From contig NZ_CP114286.1 in assembly GCF_027111275.1 (NCBI RefSeq), forward strand, positions 3,038,001 through 3,102,000: a stretch of DNA of 64,000 nucleotides, in the 5' to 3' direction. Source of the stretch: Flavobacterium luteolum (GTDB taxonomy: Bacteria; Bacteroidota; Bacteroidia; Flavobacteriales; Flavobacteriaceae). Both the position numbers and the translations under genes were made by a program. A model generated the notes under the pieces. The model was not told where the DNA came from and did no database searches. It saw nothing but the letters and a program-made list of their open reading frames with translations. Shown here in pieces: positions 8,122 to 17,381 of the stretch. The stretch's first letter is position 1. Each line of letters starts with the position of its first letter.

Positions 8122-9273
8122 ATGGAATTTGATTTTCTAGAACCAGTTAATGATGCAATTGTAAGATTCGTCGGAGGACTGTCTTCACAAGAGCTTGGGA
8201 GTAAAGTTGTTTTTCATACCCAAGATCAGTTTCCTGATATTGCGCAGATAAATATTGCTATTATCGGTGTTTTAGAAGACCGTACAAACATCAATATGAT
8301 TAATGAAGTTAATCTTTCTGCTGTACGTAAAAAGCTTTATAGTATGTTTCCAGGTAATTGGGATGCTTCGATAGCAGACCTTGGAGATATACTTGCAGGC
8401 GATTCTGTAGAGGACACTTATTTTGCATTAAAGAAAGTTACAGCTGCATTAATCAAGAATAAAGTCATACCTATAGTCCTAGGAGGTTCTCAGGATTTGA
8501 CCTATGCTTTGTATCGTGCTTACGATGATTTAGAGCAGATGGTAAATTTGGTTGCAGTGGATAATAAATTTGATTTTGGTAAAGAAAATGAGTCGGTTTC
8601 TGCTAACTCTTACCTGACAAAAATTATTATTGATGAGCCTAATAATCTTTTTAATTACTGTAATATAGGATATCAAACTTATTATAATTCGCAAGAAGAA
8701 ATTGACTTGATCGAAAAGTTGTTTTTTGATGCTTATAGATTGGGTGAAATTTCTAATAAAATAACTTTGGCAGAGCCAGTTTTTAGAGATGCAGACTTGG
8801 TTAGTATAGATTTAAATTCTGTAAAATCTTCTGCTTCAGCTAATATGGTTACTTTTGAGCCAAACGGATTTAATGGAAAAGAGATTTGTGCTTTGGCTAG
8901 ATATGCTGGTATCAGTGATAAAGTTTCTTCTTTTGGAGTATTCAATCATAACAGTACATTGGCCGAATCGGCTATTATTGCTCAGATTGTATGGTATTTT
9001 ATTGAAGGATATCACTACCGCTCAAAAGAATATCCATTTGGAAGTAGGGCTAACTATTTAAAGTATATAGTTCCGTTAGAAGATGAAGAACTGATATTCT
9101 ATAAAAGCGATAAAACTGACCGTTGGTGGATCGAAATTCCATATGAATCAAATGGCAGCAATAAATTGAAAAGAAATACGTTATTACCTTGTTCTTACGA
9201 AGAATATTTGTCGGCTTGCAATCAAGAATTGCCAGAAAGATGGTGGAAAGCGCAACGAAAAAATGCTCTGTAG
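8122..9273 (+). CDS. Arginase/formimidoylglutamase-fold protein with degenerate metal site
   Basis: A 383-residue protein of the ureohydrolase (arginase/agmatinase/formimidoylglutamase) fold. The expected landmarks are present but altered. GGSQDLT at 121-127 stands where catalytic members have GGDH. AVDNKFDFG at 145-153 stands in place of DAHxD. SIDLNSVKSS near 233 replaces SxDxDxxDP. The histidines and several aspartates that bind the two Mn ions are therefore missing, and hydrolase activity is doubtful. It starts 6 nt after topA and lies just upstream of gldK; arginase-like genes at this place are common in flavobacteria. The fold is confident; an enzymatic name would be over-annotation. 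Confidence 0.8.
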   Translation: MEFDFLEPVNDAIVRFVGGLSSQELGSKVVFHTQDQFPDIAQINIAIIGVLEDRTNINMINEVNLSAVRKKLYSMFPGNWDASIADLGDILAGDSVEDTYFALKKVTAALIKNKVIPIVLGGSQDLTYALYRAYDDLEQMVNLVAVDNKFDFGKENESVSANSYLTKIIIDEPNNLFNYCNIGYQTYYNSQEEIDLIEKLFFDAYRLGEISNKITLAEPVFRDADLVSIDLNSVKSSASANMVTFEPNGFNGKEICALARYAGISDKVSSFGVFNHNSTLAESAIIAQIVWYFIEGYHYRSKEYPFGSRANYLKYIVPLEDEELIFYKSDKTDRWWIEIPYESNGSNKLKRNTLLPCSYEEYLSACNQELPERWWKAQRKNAL

Positions 9274-9535
9274 AACAAAAATATAAGTGAAATCTTAACT
9301 TTTTAAAACCTCTTTAAAAATGTTAATTTTAATTAGTAAGAAAAAGCTTATATAATATAAAAATTAACGTTTTACGTCGATTTTTTGAAGCAGTTTGTCG
9401 ATAAAATATTTTTTTTTTATTTTATTTAACATTATTTTTGAACGATAAAATAAATTCGCAAGTAGTATTGTTTTTTAGATAAATAATAAATACGTTTACG
9501 GACTTTTAATAATGAATAGATAATCCCAAATTTAT

Positions 9536-10930
9536 ATGAAGAAGTTTATTGCATTTGCAGCAATGTTAACACTAGTAATCGGCTGTGGTAAGTCTGGTGA
9601 CAAAGGTGAATTAGTCGGTGTTACAGGAGGGAAATGGCATCCCGAGAAGCCTTATGGAATGACATTAGTTCCGGGTGGATCTTTTATTATGGGTAAATCA
9701 GATGCTGATTTAGCTAACGTGGAAGATGCTCCAACTAAAACTGTAACTGTTCGTTCATTCTATATGGATGAAACTGAGATTACAAATAGTGAGTATCGTC
9801 AATTTGTGGAGTGGGTAAAAGACTCTACAATGAGAGTTCGTTTAGCGATCTTAGCAGACGAAACTGGACAGAAAGCTACTGATGGAAAAGGTAAAAAAGC
9901 CGGAAGTATTGCTGATTATGCTTTTAACGACTCTGATCCAGAAAAAATGACAGCTTATGATAAATATATGTATGATAACTACTATAGTGTTGGTACAAAG
10001 GATGATCCATATGCTGGAAGAAAATTAAACAGAAAAGTAAAATTAATTAAAGATACTAAAGCTTATCCAGACGAGTACTACGCTGAAGTAATGGATTCTA
10101 TGTATTTACCAATTGAAGAATCATATAATGGTTTAAGAACAATTGACGTAAATAAATTGAAATTCCGTTATTCTTGGATGGATATTCAAGCTGCTGCAAA
10201 AGCAAAAGTTGGAAAAAGAAGTGACTTCGTAAAAACAGAGCAGGTAAATGTTTATCCTGATACTGCAGTTTGGATTAAAGATTTTGCTTACTCGTACAAT
10301 GAGCCAATGCATAATGATTATTTCTGGCACAAAGCTTACGGAGATTATCCAGTAGTGGGTGTGACTTGGAAACAAGCTAAAGCATTCTGTGCTTGGAGAA
10401 CTTTAAACAAAAACAGCTACATTAAATCTAAGAAAAAAGGACGTGACTTAGTAAACTCTTTCAGATTGCCAACTGAGGCAGAATGGGAGTATGCTGCTAG
10501 AGGAGGTCTGGAGTCTGCTACTTATCCATGGGGAGGTCCTTATACTAAGAGTGATAGAGGTTGTTTCTTAGCAAACTTCAAACCAAGTAGAGGAGATTAT
10601 GCTGCTGACGAAGCGCTTTACACAGTTGAAGCTAAATCATACGATGTAAATGGTTACGGATTATACAATATGGCAGGAAACGTGTCTGAGTGGACAGATT
10701 CAGCTTATAATCCAAACGCTTACGAATATGTATCAACAATGAATCCAAACGTAATTGATGGTAAAAACCAAAGAAAAGTAGTTCGCGGTGGTTCTTGGAA
10801 AGACGTTGCTTATTTCCTACAGGTAAGTACACGTGACCACGAATATGCTGATTCTGCAAGAAGTTATATCGGATTCAGAACTGTACAAGATTACATGGGT
10901 ACTCAAGTTACAGGAAACAGAAAAAAGTAA
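9536..10930 (+). CDS. gldK: Type IX secretion/gliding lipoprotein GldK (PorK)
   Basis: A 464-residue lipoprotein with a lipobox ending at Cys17 (LTLVIGC). It has a formylglycine-generating-enzyme-like (sulfatase-modifying factor) domain: GGSFIMGKSDAD near 45, then RLPTEAEWEYAARGG, YNMAGNVSEWT and RKVVRGGSWKD in the second half. In the type IX system GldK/PorK forms with GldN/PorN the periplasmic ring attached to the outer membrane. The first gene of gldKLMN. A 260-nt AT-rich leader precedes it, with a weak -7 match (TATTTTTG, 9433-9440) but no clear -33 element. Confidence 0.95.
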   Translation: MKKFIAFAAMLTLVIGCGKSGDKGELVGVTGGKWHPEKPYGMTLVPGGSFIMGKSDADLANVEDAPTKTVTVRSFYMDETEITNSEYRQFVEWVKDSTMRVRLAILADETGQKATDGKGKKAGSIADYAFNDSDPEKMTAYDKYMYDNYYSVGTKDDPYAGRKLNRKVKLIKDTKAYPDEYYAEVMDSMYLPIEESYNGLRTIDVNKLKFRYSWMDIQAAAKAKVGKRSDFVKTEQVNVYPDTAVWIKDFAYSYNEPMHNDYFWHKAYGDYPVVGVTWKQAKAFCAWRTLNKNSYIKSKKKGRDLVNSFRLPTEAEWEYAARGGLESATYPWGGPYTKSDRGCFLANFKPSRGDYAADEALYTVEAKSYDVNGYGLYNMAGNVSEWTDSAYNPNAYEYVSTMNPNVIDGKNQRKVVRGGSWKDVAYFLQVSTRDHEYADSARSYIGFRTVQDYMGTQVTGNRKK

Positions 10931-10986
10931 TTTTATAATTTTATCAATATCCAACAAATCTATTTTAAACCTAAAAAAAAAGTATT

Positions 10987-11634
10987 ATGGCATTATTAAG
11001 TAAAAAAGCAATGAATTTCGCTTATGGTATGGGAGCGGCAGTGGTAATCGTTGGAGCGTTATTCAAAATTACTCACTTTGAGATTGGACCATTAACAGGT
11101 ACAGTTATGCTTTCAGTAGGATTAGTTACTGAGGCTTTAATTTTCGCGCTTTCTGCTTTCGAACCAGTTGAAGAAGAACTAGATTGGACTCTAGTTTACC
11201 CAGAATTAGCTAACGGACAAGCTAGAGAGAAAAAAGCTAAAGCTGAAACTCCAACTGACGCTCAAGGATTATTATCTCAAAAATTAGATACATTATTAAA
11301 AGAAGCTAAAATTGATGGTGAATTAATGTCAAGTTTAGGAAACAGCATCAAAAACTTCGAATCTGCTGCTAAAGGAATTGCTCCAACTGTAGATTCAATC
11401 GCTGGACAAAAGAAATATTCTGAAGAATTATCAGTTGCTGCTGCTCAAATGGAGTCATTAAACAGCTTATATAAAGTTCAATTAGAAAGCGCTTCTAGAA
11501 ATGCTGAGGCTAACAAAGAAATCGCTGAAAATGCTTCTAAATTAAAAGAACAAATGGCATCTATGACTGCAAACATTGCATCTCTAAACAGTGTTTACGG
11601 TGGTATGCTTTCTGCAATGAGTAACAAAGGATAA
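10987..11634 (+). CDS. gldL: Gliding/T9SS motor protein GldL (PorL)
   Basis: A 215-residue inner-membrane protein. Two transmembrane helices lie at about 10-28 and 36-56, followed by a long helical cytoplasmic tail. Glu49 is present in the second helix (LVTEALIF). In published work this intramembrane glutamate is essential for proton-driven rotation of the GldLM motor. It lies 56 nt after gldK and 51 nt before gldM, within the gldKLMN operon. Confidence 0.96.
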   Translation: MALLSKKAMNFAYGMGAAVVIVGALFKITHFEIGPLTGTVMLSVGLVTEALIFALSAFEPVEEELDWTLVYPELANGQAREKKAKAETPTDAQGLLSQKLDTLLKEAKIDGELMSSLGNSIKNFESAAKGIAPTVDSIAGQKKYSEELSVAAAQMESLNSLYKVQLESASRNAEANKEIAENASKLKEQMASMTANIASLNSVYGGMLSAMSNKG

Positions 11635-11685
11635 TTAGTTTTTAACTAATATTAAATTTATTAATAAAGAACTAATTAGAAAAAA

Positions 11686-13227
11686 ATGGCAGGAGGAAAA
11701 TTAACCCCTAGACAGAAGATGATTAACCTGATGTATCTGGTTTTCATCGCGATGTTAGCAATGAACGTATCAAAAGAAGTTATTTCTGCTTTTGGTTTGA
11801 TGAATGAGAAGTTTGAAGGTGCAAACACTACTTCAACAGAAACAAATGCAGGTTTATTAACATCTTTAGATCAAAAAGCTGCTGAAGCAAAAGGAGAATT
11901 CGCTATTGCTGCAGTAACAGCTCACAAAGTTGAAACAATTACAAAAGAATTTTATGATTATATAGGTACTCTTAAAGCTCAGGCTGTTAAAGGTTTTGAA
12001 GTTGATAAAGCAACTGGAAAAATGCCTTACGAATCTATGGATAGAGGAGATAATATCGATGACTGGTTTACAGGAGACGGTTACACTAAAAAAGGTAACG
12101 AAATTATTTCTAAAATCGAAAAATATAAAGCTGATATTAAAGCTGCTTTAGGAACAGACAAAAAATACGCTGCAATTATTGCGGAAGTTGAAAAGAAATT
12201 TGATGTTTCTGATGTTAAAAACAAAGAGGGAATTAAAGAAAAATACTTAGCGTACCACTTTAAAGGATTCCCTGCTATCGCATCTGCTGCTAAACTTTCA
12301 GCTTGGCAAAATGATGTTAAAAAAGTTGAAACTGACGTTTACAACAGTGCTTTAGGTAAAGCTGCAGTTGCAGCTGCTTCTTACAGCAATTACCAAGCAA
12401 TTGTTGTTTTAGATAAAAACGCTTATTTCCAAGGTGAAAAAGTTACTGGTAAAGTTGTTTTAGGTCGTTACGACGAAAACACTACACCAACTTCTTTCCA
12501 AGGTCCTGGACAAATTGTAAACGGACAAGCTGTTATCTCTTTAACTGCTGGTGGAGTTGGAGAACAAGATATCAACGGACAATTTACTTTCTTAGAGGAT
12601 GGAAAAAATATTCCTTTAAAATTCTCTGGAAAATATGTTGTAGTTCCAAGACCAAACGCAGCTACAATTTCTGCAGACAAAATGAACGTAGTATATAGAG
12701 GAGTTGTTAACCCAATCTCTGTATCTTTCGCTGGTGTTGATGCAAACAAAATTGTTGCTAGTGCTCCAGGATTAGCTTCAGCTGGAAAACCAGGAAAATA
12801 TAATATGAGCCCAGGTCAAGGTACTGAAACTACAATTTCTGTAACTGGTACTTTACCAAACGGTGACAAAGTAACTGATAAGAAAACATTCAGAATTAAA
12901 GGTATTCCTGGTCCAACAGGAACAATTAGAGGTGAGATGGGAGTTGTTAAAGGTCCTAAATCTAACTTAGAGATTGCTACTATTGGAGCTAAACTTCTTG
13001 ATTTTGATTTTGAAGTTGGTTTAGATGTTGTTGGATTCAACATGAAGATTGCTGGACAGCCTACAGTTGTTGTTACAGGAAACAAAATGAATGCACAATG
13101 TAAACAAGTACTTTCAAGAGCAGGTAAAGGAGACCAAGTTACTATTTCTGAAATTAAAACTAAACTTGTTGGAGCTGGTAGTTATTTATTGCCAAGAACT
13201 GCTCCTGTAATTTACGAAATACAATAA
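11686..13227 (+). CDS. gldM: Gliding/T9SS motor protein GldM (PorM)
   Basis: A 513-residue protein with one N-terminal transmembrane helix (about 12-35), then a periplasmic shaft of alpha-helical and Ig-like domains. Arg9 in KLTPRQKM is present, the residue proposed to pair with GldL Glu49 in the motor. The shaft is thought to transmit torque to the GldK/GldN ring. Length and domain order are normal for the family. Confidence 0.96.
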   Translation: MAGGKLTPRQKMINLMYLVFIAMLAMNVSKEVISAFGLMNEKFEGANTTSTETNAGLLTSLDQKAAEAKGEFAIAAVTAHKVETITKEFYDYIGTLKAQAVKGFEVDKATGKMPYESMDRGDNIDDWFTGDGYTKKGNEIISKIEKYKADIKAALGTDKKYAAIIAEVEKKFDVSDVKNKEGIKEKYLAYHFKGFPAIASAAKLSAWQNDVKKVETDVYNSALGKAAVAAASYSNYQAIVVLDKNAYFQGEKVTGKVVLGRYDENTTPTSFQGPGQIVNGQAVISLTAGGVGEQDINGQFTFLEDGKNIPLKFSGKYVVVPRPNAATISADKMNVVYRGVVNPISVSFAGVDANKIVASAPGLASAGKPGKYNMSPGQGTETTISVTGTLPNGDKVTDKKTFRIKGIPGPTGTIRGEMGVVKGPKSNLEIATIGAKLLDFDFEVGLDVVGFNMKIAGQPTVVVTGNKMNAQCKQVLSRAGKGDQVTISEIKTKLVGAGSYLLPRTAPVIYEIQ

Positions 13228-13270
13228 TAAAGTAGTGCAGACTACATTCAATATCTTATACGATACCACG

Positions 13271-14260
13271 ATGAAAGTAAGAAATTTTTTAATAGCTATT
13301 GTTTCTATCGCTGGAGGTTTTGCTTCTCATGCGCAATCTAACTTGCTTAATGCTAAAACTCCTGCTCAGATTGGACTTAAAACTCCTGCTCAATTAATCT
13401 CTGATAATGATAAGCCTTTGGCTTATGGTTATGTAGATGATAGAGATATCCTGATGGGAAAAACAACATGGGAAATCATTGATTTAAATGAAAAAATCAA
13501 CTTTCCAATGTATTTTCCGGTAGATACAGCTAATATTGGTCCTAACAGACGTTCTCTTTACGACGTTTTAACTAAAGCTATTAAAGGTGGAAAAATTACT
13601 GAAGTTTATACTGATAGTTATTTCAACACTAAAAAATCTATGAAAGACATCGAAGGATCATTATCTCGTATTGATACAACAGATGCAGGTAGAGAGTTAA
13701 TTAACCAATATCCTGATGACTACAAATCACGTGTTGTGAAGAAAAAAGTAGTTTCTGGTAAAGGTAAAAACAAATCGGTTTCTTATGTAGAAGAAACAGT
13801 TGGGCCAACAAGAACGGTTCCTGCTGAATATATCTTGAAACAAGATCTTACTGCTGCAGATGTTACTCAGTATAAAATTAAAGGATACTGGTATTTTGAT
13901 AAACGTCAAAGTGAATTAAAATATCGTTTACTAGGAATTTGCCCAGTAACTCCAGACGTTTATACAATGAATAGTGATGAAAAGGATTATATTGAATTGT
14001 TTTGGGTATTCTTCCCAAATGCCAGAGAAGCACTGCATGAAGCAAAAGCTTTCAATGACAACAACTCAGCTCTTCCAATCTCATTTGATCAGATTTTAAA
14101 TTCAAGACGCTTTAACGCTGTTGTTTACAAAGAAGAAAACCTTTATGGAGACAGAGCAATTAGCGATTATATGAAAGACAACGCTCAAAATCAGTTGTTG
14201 GAATCTGAAAGAGTGAAAGAGAAAATTCGCAATTTCGAACAAGATATGTGGAATTACTAA
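13271..14260 (+). CDS. gldN: Type IX secretion/gliding protein GldN (PorN)
   Basis: A 329-residue periplasmic protein with a Sec signal peptide (MKVRNFLIAIVSIAGGFASHAQ). The ATG at 13271 is chosen over the upstream GTG at 13235, because it places the signal peptide at the N-terminus and matches the start of the paralogue gldO. GldN binds GldK to form the ring of the secretion apparatus. It ends the gldKLMN operon at the terminator 14282-14320. A near-identical paralogue follows. Confidence 0.95.
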   Translation: MKVRNFLIAIVSIAGGFASHAQSNLLNAKTPAQIGLKTPAQLISDNDKPLAYGYVDDRDILMGKTTWEIIDLNEKINFPMYFPVDTANIGPNRRSLYDVLTKAIKGGKITEVYTDSYFNTKKSMKDIEGSLSRIDTTDAGRELINQYPDDYKSRVVKKKVVSGKGKNKSVSYVEETVGPTRTVPAEYILKQDLTAADVTQYKIKGYWYFDKRQSELKYRLLGICPVTPDVYTMNSDEKDYIELFWVFFPNAREALHEAKAFNDNNSALPISFDQILNSRRFNAVVYKEENLYGDRAISDYMKDNAQNQLLESERVKEKIRNFEQDMWNY

Positions 14261-14281
14261 GTTGCACGTAATCAAATATTT

Positions 14282-14320
14282 AAAAACTCTTACTACCTTT
14301 GTAGTGAGAGTTTTTTTTTT
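14282..14320 (+). terminator. Terminator of gldKLMN
   Basis: The stem CTCTTACTAC / GTAGTGAGAG has one G-T pair and a CTTT loop. It is followed by a run of ten T. The same hairpin recurs after gldO, with different wobble positions. Confidence 0.9.
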
Positions 14321-14441
14321 ATGTCAAAAAGTTTCAAAACAATCTAATCTTAGATTAATATTTGATTTATTTTTGGTTATGTAAGAAAAATAACAATATT
14401 TATAATAAAATTTCGTTTAATGTTCTGTAAAAGTTATCATG

Positions 14442-15431
14442 ATGAAAGTAAGAAATTTATTAATTGCTATTGTTGCTGTTCTCGGGAGTTTGACTTCTAA
14501 TGCTCAGTCTAATTTACTTAATGCCAAAACTGCCGATCAGATTGGGTATAAGACACCTGCTCAAATGATATCTGATAACGATAAACCTCTGGCGTATGGT
14601 TATGTTGATGATCGAGATGTTTTGATGGGTAAAATGGTTTGGGAAATTATTGATTTAAACGAAAAAATCAATTTTCCATTATACTTCCCTGTTGATACTG
14701 CTAATATTGGGCAAGATAGACGTTCGCTTTATGATATTTTAACCAAAGCAATCAGAAATGGTAAAATAACAGAAGTATATGCAGATAGTTATTTTAATAC
14801 AAAAAAGTCCTTAAAAGATATTCAAGGAGGATTATCTCGAGTTGACACAACAGATGCTGGCCGAGAATTAATTAATCAATATCCTGACGATTATAGAACC
14901 CGCGTTGTTAAGAAAAAAGTGGTTACCGGTACGGGGAAGAATAAAAAAGTTACTTATGTTGACCAGACAGTAGGGCCAACTAGAACAGTTCCTGCTGAAT
15001 ATATTTTGAAACAAGATCTTACTGCTGCCGACGTAAGTCAGTATAAGATTAAAGGCTTTTGGTATTTTGACAAAAGACAGAGTGATTTGAAATATCGTCT
15101 GCTTGGAATTTGCCCAGTAACGCCCGATGTTTACACCATGAACAGTGATGAAAAAGATTATATCGAGCTCTTCTGGGTTTTCTTTCCCAATGCTCGAGAA
15201 GTATTGCATGAAGGAAAAGCTTTTAATGATCAAAATTCTGCACTTCCGATTTCTTTTGATCAAATCCTAAACTCTAGACGTTTTAATGCTGTAATATATA
15301 AAGAAGAAAATGTTTATGGAGATCGTGAGATTAAAGATTATATTAAGGATAATGCACAGAGCCAATTATTAGAATCTGAAAGAGTAAAAGAGAAGATTCG
15401 TAATTTTGAAGAAGATATGTGGAATTACTAA
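14442..15431 (+). CDS. gldO: GldN paralogue GldO
   Basis: A 329-residue paralogue of GldN with the same signal peptide plan (MKVRNLLIAIVAVLGSLTSNAQ) and high identity throughout; both end NFE(Q/E)DMWNY. The ATG at 14442 is chosen to match gldN; the ATG immediately before it at 14439 is equally possible. In Flavobacterium johnsoniae gldN and gldO are partly redundant. The paralogues differ mainly at synonymous positions, so the duplication is old but constrained. It is separated from gldN by a terminator and a 120-nt gap, so it probably has its own promoter. Confidence 0.93.
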   Translation: MKVRNLLIAIVAVLGSLTSNAQSNLLNAKTADQIGYKTPAQMISDNDKPLAYGYVDDRDVLMGKMVWEIIDLNEKINFPLYFPVDTANIGQDRRSLYDILTKAIRNGKITEVYADSYFNTKKSLKDIQGGLSRVDTTDAGRELINQYPDDYRTRVVKKKVVTGTGKNKKVTYVDQTVGPTRTVPAEYILKQDLTAADVSQYKIKGFWYFDKRQSDLKYRLLGICPVTPDVYTMNSDEKDYIELFWVFFPNAREVLHEGKAFNDQNSALPISFDQILNSRRFNAVIYKEENVYGDREIKDYIKDNAQSQLLESERVKEKIRNFEEDMWNY

Positions 15432-15452
15432 GTTTGTAAACTAAATTATAAG

Positions 15453-15488
15453 AAAAACTCTTGCTACCTTTGTAGTAAGAGTTTTTTT
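15453..15488 (+). terminator. Terminator of gldO
   Basis: The stem CTCTTGCTAC / GTAGTAAGAG with a CTTT loop is followed by a T-run. It is a copy of the gldN terminator in which the G-T pair has moved by one position. Confidence 0.9.
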
Positions 15489-15506
15489 TATTTTATATAC
15501 TTCACA

Positions 15507-16580
15507 ATGCTTGATTATTTAATCGTCGGATCTGGATTGGCTGGAATTTCTTTTGCCGAAATCGCCCTAAAAAACAATAAATCTATTTTAGTTGTTGATG
15601 ACAAATCTCAGAATTCTTCAAGAATTGCTGGTGGCTTGTACAATCCAGTTATTTTAAAACGTTTCAGTGAAGTATGGAATGCCAAAGAACATTTGGTTTT
15701 AATGAATGAATTTTACGAACAGGTTGAAGACAAGCTACAAGAGAAATTCAATTTTAAAATGCCAATTCTTCGAAAATTTTTTTCAATAGAAGAACAGAAT
15801 AATTGGTTTGCAGCTTCTGATAAAATAAACTTAGCTCCTTTTTTATCAACGAAACTAATTACCAAGAAATATCAAGGAATCGATTCTCCTTACGATTACG
15901 GAGAAGTTTTACATACAGGCTATGTTAAAACTGGACAGCTATTGGAAAGTTATAAAGCCTACTTAAAGGAAAATAATTTACTTCTTGAAGAATCTTTCCA
16001 TAGTTCTTTCTTGGAGATTCTTGATTCGGGAATTCAATATAAAAATATTAAAGCTCGCAATATCATTTTTGCAGAAGGTTTTGGCCTACATAAAAACCCT
16101 TATTTTAATTATCTGCCTTTGGATGGAACAAAAGGTGAGTTATTTTTAATAAAAGCGCCAGATTTGAAATTGGATTTAATTGTTAACACCAGTGTTTTTA
16201 TTCTGCCAGTAGGAGGTGATTTATTTAAAGTTGGCGCTACTTACAATTGGCACGATAAAACAGATCTTCCTACCGAAGAAGGAAAACAAGAGCTTTTAGA
16301 TCGTATTAGAGAAATTATTACCTGTGATTTTGAAATTGTAAAGCATTTTGCCGGAGTTAGACCAACAGTTGCAGATAGAAGACCTTTGGTGGGCACTCAT
16401 GAAGCATATCAATCCATTCATCTTCTTAATGGATTAGGAACACGCGGTGTAATGCTGGGACCGGCTTTAGCTAAAATGTTGTATGATAATATCGAAAACG
16501 GAACCCCGATAGATCGTGAAGCTGATATAAAACGCTTCCATAAAAGATATTTAAAATCTCTTACTCCTGACCGGCCTTAG
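15507..16580 (+). CDS. FAD-dependent oxidoreductase (DAO family)
   Basis: A 357-residue flavoprotein. The N-terminal dinucleotide-binding motif IVGSGLAGISFAE carries the GxGxxG glycines (G8, G10, G13). RIAGGLYNPV follows, and a C-terminal AGVRPTVADRRPLVG ... NGLGTRGVMLGP segment contacts FAD in glycine-oxidase/DadA-like enzymes. The substrate cannot be read from the sequence; candidates are an amino acid or amine. It is convergent with, and overlaps by 20 nt, the DUF983 gene on the other strand. Confidence 0.85.
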   Translation: MLDYLIVGSGLAGISFAEIALKNNKSILVVDDKSQNSSRIAGGLYNPVILKRFSEVWNAKEHLVLMNEFYEQVEDKLQEKFNFKMPILRKFFSIEEQNNWFAASDKINLAPFLSTKLITKKYQGIDSPYDYGEVLHTGYVKTGQLLESYKAYLKENNLLLEESFHSSFLEILDSGIQYKNIKARNIIFAEGFGLHKNPYFNYLPLDGTKGELFLIKAPDLKLDLIVNTSVFILPVGGDLFKVGATYNWHDKTDLPTEEGKQELLDRIREIITCDFEIVKHFAGVRPTVADRRPLVGTHEAYQSIHLLNGLGTRGVMLGPALAKMLYDNIENGTPIDREADIKRFHKRYLKSLTPDRP

Positions 16581-16944
16581 GATCGTACGATACAAACATA
16601 TTGATATATAGGTTTCTTGAAAGACGCAGTACAAAAGGAAACAATACAACTAATGTCAATATGATTGTAATAAAAGACTGTTCAATTGTGGCTCCAAAAA
16701 AGACAAAAGAGACAATAAAAGCTGCAATTCCGACTGCAACATTTAATCCGTAGCTTACATACATGGCGCCATAAAAAAATGAAGGTTCAATTTGGTATTT
16801 GAATCCACAGTGGCTGCAATGTTCATTCATTTTGAGAACTTTGCTTAAATGAAGCGGATTTTTGTCTTCATACATACTTTCTTTTTGGCATTTTGGACAA
16901 CTTCCTGTTATTATGCTATTTAGTTTGGAACCTCTTTTAAACAT
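16561..16944 (-). CDS. DUF983 membrane protein with zinc ribbon
   Basis: A 127-residue protein with two CxxC pairs (C16/C19 and C43/C46) expected to bind zinc, and the DUF983 signature PSFFYGAMYVSYGLN. Two hydrophobic helices follow, at about 57-80 and 88-108. Function unknown. Its 3' end overlaps the 3' end of the convergent oxidoreductase gene. Confidence 0.88.
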   Translation of the reverse strand: MFKRGSKLNSIITGSCPKCQKESMYEDKNPLHLSKVLKMNEHCSHCGFKYQIEPSFFYGAMYVSYGLNVAVGIAAFIVSFVFFGATIEQSFITIILTLVVLFPFVLRLSRNLYINMFVSYDPKAGQE

Positions 16945-17381
16945 TTAAGTAAGTTTTATAGTCTTTAATTCACCTCGATTGTATTTAGATACCAATGTGA
17001 ATGGGAAAAATTATTTAGAACAAATATAGGGCATTTTCAGGCGTTAAGCTATTAAATTAGGATAAAAACTTACGGCTTATCTCGGTTTGGTTTTGGGAAT
17101 CCCTCTAACTTATACAATGTTTCTTTTTTTTCTGAAATTCATATTAGGGCATATTCTCAATGCAATTACTTTTTACTTAACTAAAGAAGTAAAATTCGGA
17201 ATTAGACAAAGTTTTTGGTTTTAGAATTTTGCAAAAGCGATTGTTTTTCAGTGCCAAAACTTCAATTAAAAGTTATACTTTTGCACTTTCAAAATTGTAA
17301 CAGGATAATTCGCTTGTTTACAGTTTATTTATTTAATGAATAAAAAAGGTTTTTTAACCTTTACATTTACAGCAATACATT
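16945..17381. other. Divergent intergenic region, no gene seen
   Basis: 437 nt of AT-rich sequence between divergent DUF983 and ABC-F genes. Apart from the -7 box at 17276-17283 there is no long open frame and no strong hairpin. Confidence 0.6.
17276..17283 (+). promoter_or_regulatory. -7 element upstream of the ABC-F gene
   Basis: TACTTTTG fits TAnnTTTG and is followed by GCAC, a common start context in this genome. No good -33 element is at the usual distance. It implies a leader of about 90 nt. Confidence 0.4.

Noticed and set aside
13235..13270. GTG start for gldN adding 12 residues
   Set aside because: The extension would hide the signal peptide and has no counterpart in gldO.
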